64,000 bases of DNA. Origin: Diadema setosum (Eukaryota; Echinodermata; Echinoidea; Diadematoida; Diadematidae). The translations under genes and the position numbers were made by a program. Below, in pieces: positions 60,601-64,000 of the stretch. The notes under the pieces were generated by a model. It did no database searches. It worked only from the letters and a program-made list of their open reading frames with translations, and was not told the DNA's origin. Positions within the stretch are counted from its first letter, which is position 1. Every line of letters starts with the position of its first letter. Location: positions 4,386,978 through 4,450,977 of the forward strand of contig CM067070.1 of NCBI GenBank assembly GCA_033980235.1, in the 5' to 3' direction.

Positions 60601-62849
60601 TATCGATCTTCATCAGCAGTGACACAGCTATCCCTTCACAAGCTGACTGCAAAAACAAAAACAAAACCTGGCACATGACTATACATGTGTACATAATAAT
60701 CACATCAATTCTAAATTCTCATTTTGCCCACACTATGAACTTGGACTTGTAAAGCAAAGCTGATTCAGAAAACTTATATTGTGCAATTTAACATGCTAAA
60801 AGTTTATATTCTAAGTCCTTTAATAACAAACTTGTTCTCATTATTTTTTTATGTTCTTTTGAATGATTTATTTTCCCAAAGGAAAGTGGTATACAGGTAG
60901 TTGATTGCTATAAACAATGTTCTACAAACAAGTACATTGCATAATTTACAAAATAAAAATCAACATTATGTCAGTCTCTGTGCATCCCCCTAAAAAAAAA
61001 GAGAGTTAAATAACCCCCCCCCCCCCCCACCCTTATTAACAAAACCAATCAGTGAAAGAGAGCATGAAATGAGATTAATTCATATTTAACTTCCCAATAG
61101 CAATATCTTGATGTTATCTGTGTATTCTGTTTGGCAGATATAATGTGCAACCTTGTTGGATGTTTAATCACATGATTTGCTGTTCAGAGTCCATTTCATA
61201 AGGCAAAGGTGCATATTCAACCGTAGTTACCAATTCCAAAACAGTTGTATCCAATGCATTTTCAGTAAAGAAAGTTTAGCCTCTCATGCGCTTGATACAA
61301 AACAAATAGGTAGTTGGTGTCTGCAGTCCATTGTACAGAGTTCAACATACTCACAGCAACAATGTTTTCTTGGTTTCTTTTGAATACAATACCACACCCC
61401 TACATACAAATTGTATGTCAATACAGTGCACTGTGAAGAATTTTTAAATAGCTAGATGCCTTCATTATATAAAATCAATTAGAGGACACTCATTTGAAGC
61501 TCACACAAAGTCAGAGGCTTCCATCCAAGCAATTTTGTATAATTTACACACCATTTATAGCACTGAAGTAGTGTTAGTCCTGCATGTGCCGTTTGGTGTC
61601 AGTTGCAGCTAACGGGCCCCATGTATTATTTTCCTTTATTTCTTTTTGTTTGCTCATTTCCATAACAGGTACAACCACCCTTGCTCCAACAACTGGTATG
61701 TCCTATGTTTTGAAATTATTATTCCATTCATATCCATATATACATACTCCCAGTTATCTTGAAAGTTATTATTGTAGTTCTGAATTATTATCCTTCAACT
61801 GAAGTACTATAGGATATTTAAAGGTCCATGTGATTGGATGCATCATGTTGTTAAAAAAAAAATAAGAATATACAAACTTTTGTAATCATGATGCTGAACT
61901 ACTGAAATTGTTTAGAATCTTTCCCTTTCCTATCCCCCTGTTTCTATTGCCTTGAAAGCTGTGTATCTCCCACCCCTTTAATCCGGTTTAATAGAATGAA
62001 ATTGCCTGCATGATGTGTTGCACCCATACGTTATCCACCAAAATTGATTAATTATTAATAGTACATTCAAGGCTTTGCCCACGTACACTTGATTGCTTTT
62101 TAGCACCCAATCTCCATATCTGCATGTGATCATCTATTAATCAATAACACTCTATCACCTTTATGACATTTGTAACTGCATGCCATATCCCATTAATGTT
62201 CACTTTGAAAACAAACACTACATGTTCATATAGAGCGTGCAAGCAGATTTTCACAATTATTTTGTTTTTGTTAACCTTTTTTAATGAAAATTCAATTTTC
62301 ATAAGAAAGAGAAACACTCTCTACAACAAAGGGAGTACTTTCAATTTGCAAATTTGGCATGTTTTGAATAGCTCCTTTATTTCAATTGGTTTGATTAATT
62401 GTTATAATATGTAATGGACCAATCTTATTTGTGTATAATCACGGGACCAATCTAGAAACATGAAATTGCTTAATATATCTTTGTAGAAATAGTGTACGAG
62501 TGTAGTTTATGGTTGTGTTGGAGATGCCATACAACTCAGATCTCCAAAATTTAAGAAATAGTTTGCCATGCAATATTCAACACTGTGTTTTCTCCAGTAA
62601 CTGGTAGGCACTGATTGTAATCCAGCTTCCTGCATAGAACCATTACTATCAAGTTGGTTTGAGTATGCATCTTATGTGAACTTGTGATAAGCGCATAAAG
62701 TTAGTGTCCATATATCGGGTGATACTGTATGAAAACTAGGAACTATACAGTATGTATACTTACTCACTACTAAAGCATTGTGTTGCTAACAATCATGTGT
62801 TCTATTCTATAACTCCAACCAGATTTGACAACTGGAGGAACTGAACCTG
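45052..62849 (+). CDS. Immunoglobulin-superfamily cell-surface protein, N-terminal 338 residues (six exons)
   Basis: Spliced model: 45052-45103, 45767-46090, 50964-51278, 55985-56254, 61669-61695, 62823-62849, open at the 3' end. Every intron is GT-AG and phase 1, the usual arrangement for Ig exons. Residues 1-17 form a signal peptide, 18-125 Ig domain 1, 126-230 Ig domain 2, 231-320 Ig domain 3, and 321-338 the start of a Thr-rich stalk. Sequons: N136, N185, N275 and N310. This looks like a secreted or membrane adhesion/recognition protein with the outer topology of nectin/CADM/Kirrel relatives. A membrane anchor, cytoplasmic tail or further domains must lie beyond 64000. No orthologue is assigned. 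Transposons fill all the large introns. A 5' UTR exon may lie at 30.6-31.2 kb. Confidence 0.85.
45767..46090 (+). CDS. Ig gene exon 2: Ig-like domain 1
   Basis: Acceptor ATATCAACAG, donor GAGG|GTAAGT, 324 nt, phase 1-1. Residues 18-125. The Ig hallmarks are Cys43 (AVMTCSVTG), Trp55 (TITWSD) and Cys108 in EEGSYKC, a close variant of D-x-G-x-Y-x-C. The long stretch between Trp and the second Cys (about 53 residues) suits a V- or I-set fold. An extra Cys21 sits near the mature start. The domain ends in QVTVE. A clear single-exon Ig domain. Confidence 0.92.
46091..46600 (+). other. Intron 2, 5' part, no feature seen
   Basis: Donor GTAAGT at 46091, then AT-rich sequence with no further exon that keeps phase 1 (the acceptor-like site near 46139 runs into a stop). 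Confidence 0.5.
46721..47938. mobile_element. 1.2-kb TIR element with GGGAGAGTTGAGCCA words
   Basis: Ends GGGGAAGTGTGGGAGAGTTG and CAACTCTCCCACACTTCCCC, continuing inward with GAGCCACT, are perfectly inverted over about 27 bp and flanked by TA (46719-46720 and 47939-47940). Further copies of GGGAGAGTTG(A/T)GCCA or its complement lie inside (46740, 47080, 47105, 47710-47760). No gene inside; one MITE is nested. Confidence 0.83.
47490..47708. mobile_element. MITE with GTAAAAGTG...TTTTCGCG termini, nested
   Basis: AGCACTGTAAAAGTGGATAT followed by TTTCGCG at the left pairs with CGCGAAAATTTTCACTTTTA then CAGCGC at the right. It contains several TTCGCG words. Confidence 0.72.
48230..48458 (+). promoter_or_regulatory. 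Promoter-like patch with two CCAAT boxes (inverted)
   Basis: GCCATTGGCTGTGCATTAGC and GCCATTGGCTATTCATGAG carry two inverted CCAAT boxes 23 bp apart, followed by CpG-rich text (CCGTTCCGCGCGCAATCGCC) and the near-palindrome TTCGATCGCAAAGCGATCGAA. The patch lies directly before the ATG at 48459. It resembles a compact promoter within the Ig gene intron. Confidence 0.4.
48459..48599 (+). CDS. Possible nested small coding exon, Lys/Ala-rich
   Basis: The ATG at 48459 starts MDEPADKSQKAKAQKDAKLC. The frame continues with a KKKAAGKTLSSGG stretch and stays open to a TAG at 48675-48677, but from about 48600 the composition becomes repeat-like. The first 45 or so codons are basic and Ala/Lys-rich, like the tails of nuclear or chromatin proteins, and follow the CCAAT-box patch. 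It could be a first exon of a nested gene, a retrocopy fragment or chance. I do not recognise the protein, and no donor is convincing. Confidence 0.3.
48653..49491. mobile_element. pogo/Tigger-like MITE
   Basis: CAGTACTCTCCGCATAATCG at 48653 pairs with the complement of CGATTACGCGGAGAGTACTG ending about 49491, with TA on both sides. Inner GCGGAGTACCCGATTAA words repeat the motif. CAGT...CTCCG ends with a TA target are typical of Tigger-type elements. Confidence 0.82.
49492..50963 (+). other. Intron 2, 3' part
   Basis: AT-rich, with a (GTACAT)n run near 50034-50052. It ends in the acceptor TTCCCTTTATAG at 50963. No extra exon seen. Confidence 0.5.
50964..51278 (+). CDS. Ig gene exon 3: Ig-like domain 2
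   Basis: 315 nt, phase 1-1, acceptor TTTATAG, donor CACT|GTAAGT. Residues 126-230. Cys149 (YEATCDAVGSRP), Trp162 (IIWYLGD) and Cys208 (SLRCETTG) form the Ig core. The short C-terminal half and ATC-x-A-x-GSRP opening recall the C2-type second domain of nectin/CD80-like proteins. Sequons at N136 and N185. Ends SSLNVH, the usual linker to the next domain. Confidence 0.9.
51357..53030. mobile_element. ATGCCTCCGCCA repeat element with TCAAAGGTCA words
   Basis: ATGCCTCCGCCA (51360-51371) and TGGCGGAGGCAT (52989-53000) are inverted. The left part has GAAGTGGCCGGAGGCATTAT and GGGTCGTCCGTCCGTC, the right end GTCGCCGTAGCGACATTTCT. The inside holds tandem units with GGGGTCAAAGGTCAA. This type of repeat is common in marine invertebrate genomes. 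The family name is not assigned. A GC-rich stretch (52680-52930) near its right end carries GGTACCCCGGG/CCCCGGGGTA. Confidence 0.65.
53031..55081 (+). other. Intron 3, no gene seen
   Basis: AT-rich, with TTTGACCTTTGACC words near 53160-53195 that belong with the preceding repeat. No phase-1 exon found. Confidence 0.5.
55082..55852. mobile_element. TTAA-type element with CCCTA and GGCCTCC-rich ends
   Basis: TTAA at 55078-55081 and 55853-55856. The left end reads CCCTATTAAAACTAGGCC and the right end, complemented, CCCTAACTACACGTAGGCC. Next to each lie G/C runs (GGCCTCCCAGGCCCCCGCCC at the left; GGAGGCCCCCCCAGGCC at the right). Old and imperfect; interior AT-rich. Confidence 0.6.
55985..56254 (+). 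CDS. Ig gene exon 4: Ig-like domain 3
   Basis: 270 nt, phase 1-1, acceptor CATTGCAG, donor GGCA|GTAAGT. Residues 231-320, opening FPPDADIM, a typical inter-Ig linker. Cys255 (LTVTCTIEQ) and Cys302 in YETAYLCVGEN form the disulfide. The core Trp is absent; Tyr270/Tyr271 occupy about that place. Sequons N275 and N310. The domain is short (about 85 residues) and ends TRTFVPG before the stalk exons. Confidence 0.88.
56255..57825 (+). other. Intron 4, 5' part, no gene seen
   Basis: AT-rich, with poly-A (57413-57432) and poly-G (57657-57671) runs. Confidence 0.5.
57826..58472. mobile_element. MITE with GTATAC...TTCGCG ends and an inner duplication
   Basis: CTGTATACGCTATATATTTC then GCG at the left pairs with CGCGAAAATTATAGTGTATA then CAG at the right. 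Inside, about 117 bp (TAGTATACCATGTCACGGCT to GGGGACCACTCGTCA) occurs twice in direct orientation, near 57963-58079 and 58091-58215, almost without change. TTCGCGA words are frequent. Confidence 0.78.
58473..61668 (+). other. Intron 4, 3' part, no gene seen
   Basis: AT-rich with (TG)n at 59540-59552 and short poly-A and poly-C runs (61015-61029). No phase-1 exon with good sites found. Ends with the acceptor TTTCCATAACAG. Confidence 0.5.
61669..61695 (+). CDS. Ig gene exon 5: 27-nt Thr-rich micro-exon
   Basis: GTACAACCACCCTTGCTCCA then ACAACTG between AG at 61668 and GTATGT. Phase 1-1, nine codons: joined to exon 4 it gives STTTLAPTT (residues 321-329). Thr/Pro-rich, so probably an O-glycosylated stalk. 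Because length is a multiple of three and both introns are phase 1, it can be skipped without changing frame. Short exons are easily miscalled, but the match in phase to the Ig exons supports it. Confidence 0.65.
62823..62849 (+). CDS. Ig gene exon 6: second 27-nt Thr/Gly-rich micro-exon
   Basis: ATTTGACAACTGGAGGAACT then GAACCTG between the acceptor CTCCAACCAG and GTAGGT. Phase 1-1 and the same length as exon 5. Gives DLTTGGTEP (residues 330-338). It looks like a sister of exon 5 in a run of small stalk exons. Confidence 0.6.
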
Positions 62850-64000
62850 GTAGGTTTTTTCTTATTCTTGAGGAAAATTCATTGCTTTTTACATTACATT
62901 TTTTACATGAGTGTTGGTAGAATTATTTCAAAATGCATTTCATGCATCATTTTTGCTCATCCTGTTAATAATCAAGGTGTTAAAATTGTAAAGGTATTTT
63001 GTCTTTCTGTTTTCAAAATCTTGTTCTTTAGATTTGGAATTCAGTTATCAGTTCCAGGTTTCATTCAAAGTTAGAGTTTGTATATTTCAGTTTTGTTCAT
63101 TGGGATTTTTGAATTATCAGATTTTATTCATGTTTAAAGTTGTTCAAATTGAATGCATCAAATATGCAGAAATACATTATAGTGACCAAAAAAGAGAGAT
63201 AGTATTCAGGTGGTTAAGCTTTTCAATCTAGCAAACTATGCTGAACATATTCCCCTAAAAGGCTTATTGATACCTGAATGAAATTTTCAAGAACAGATAA
63301 TGCCTTTTAATATTATTCTACTAGCAGTATTCAGATCCCTGTAGACTGTCTTTCCTCACTAGACTCTACCCAAATTGATTTTATAGATTTGATACAAACA
63401 TTGGTGGTATTCTAGACAACTGTTTCACATAATTTCACTGAAAGAAAGAAAGAAAGGAAAAAAATGTTATCTGTCACAATTAAATAGATGGTTATGCAAA
63501 TGAACTAAGGTGATGTCATAAGCTTGCAGCTTTTCTGTTGGTTTCATACAGTGAAGTATAATAATTATAACTCTAGTCAGCAATTCAATGACAATCACTC
63601 TTCCCCCTCAAAATCATCAAAACTACTTTTTAGAATAGTTTTAGGGGAAAATCACTGATGATAAATTGTGTGGCACACTCAAAAATAAATCCAGCAAAAC
63701 ATGAAAAATTTAAATGTCATGAAATAAGAAATTGCTTACCTCAGTAATTTTTTCTTCAATATTTCTATTTCCTCAGTGAGGATTTCCTCTTTTTTCAGAT
63801 ATTTAGCAGTTTTAAAATTCTTGTTGAAATATTAGAAACTTAAGCCAAGACTCATGCAAATTTTGTGTACAGTTATTAATTAGCTGGCTAGAAAAATATC
63901 AACCACGGCTAAAACACACTTTAGATATTTTTCAGCAAAGACTTCAGCAAAGTGAGAAACCCTTAAATATATATTCATAATCTTGTACTTGGCATTTTGG
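62850..64000 (+). other. Intron 6, open at the window end
   Basis: AT-rich. No further phase-1 exon with acceptor and donor seen; acceptor-like sites near 63312 and 63385 run into stops or lack donors. Confidence 0.45.

Noticed and set aside
62595..62612. A third micro-exon near CTCCAGTAACTGGTAGGC
   Set aside because: Only six bases between the potential sites, with no independent support.
1..64000. tRNA, rRNA or snRNA genes
   Set aside because: I looked for A/B-box text and clover-leaf arms on both strands and found none I could support.

Overview
This window looks like a marine invertebrate genome, most likely an echinoderm or another non-vertebrate deuterostome. That placement is an inference. 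It rests on a Mag/SURL-type gypsy element, long foldback elements of the sort known from sea urchins, many short inverted-repeat transposons with TTAA or TA targets, and large introns. No bacterial, plasmid or CRISPR features are present. The only convincing host gene is a multi-exon immunoglobulin-superfamily gene on the + strand (45052 to beyond 62849).

1-8.7 kb: the edge of a gypsy retrotransposon (minus strand; its gag has lost most of its capsid-like part in frame), then a nest of foldback elements built from a 13-bp word (CAGTACCACAGGA). One complete copy (2096-6495) starts with CCCTTACGAAAAAGTCC, carries inverted 13-bp arrays in both arms around a unique core of about 1 kb, and is flanked by TA. 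A neighbouring partial copy is split by a 1.33-kb PIF/Harbinger-type element (7261-8593), which is itself split by a 291-bp inverted-repeat element.

8.7-17.8 kb: the 3' ends of a LINE family, then a non-LTR retrotransposon (minus strand) split by a 5.47-kb element with 36-bp inverted termini and an ATTT duplication (11036-16502). The reverse-transcriptase fragment lies at 16505-17830.

17.8-27 kb: three more copies of the 13-bp foldback family. One carries a LINE insertion with a perfect 23-bp target duplication. Another interrupts a satellite with a unit of about 180 bp.

27-39 kb: a GC-rich palindrome, a CpG-rich promoter-like patch followed by a THAP-like first exon, a second CpG-rich patch ending in a splice donor (30.6-31.2 kb), several TTAA-type MITEs including one nested inside its own family, and a second foldback family (36250-38560) made of CACGAGACCGACACT repeats with a GATTTTT duplication.

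39-45 kb: a 4.9-kb segment bounded by 35-bp inverted repeats, containing nine copies of TTTCGGAGGCTTCA, most of them close to GTTAAC.

45-64 kb: the Ig gene. A signal-peptide exon, three one-exon Ig-like domains and two 27-nt Thr-rich micro-exons are all joined by phase-1 introns, and the gene continues past the window. Its introns hold further TIR elements and a possible nested small coding exon. The remaining space is AT-rich sequence in which I see no genes. Long open frames inside the 13-bp arrays are a by-product of the repeat and are not annotated as genes.
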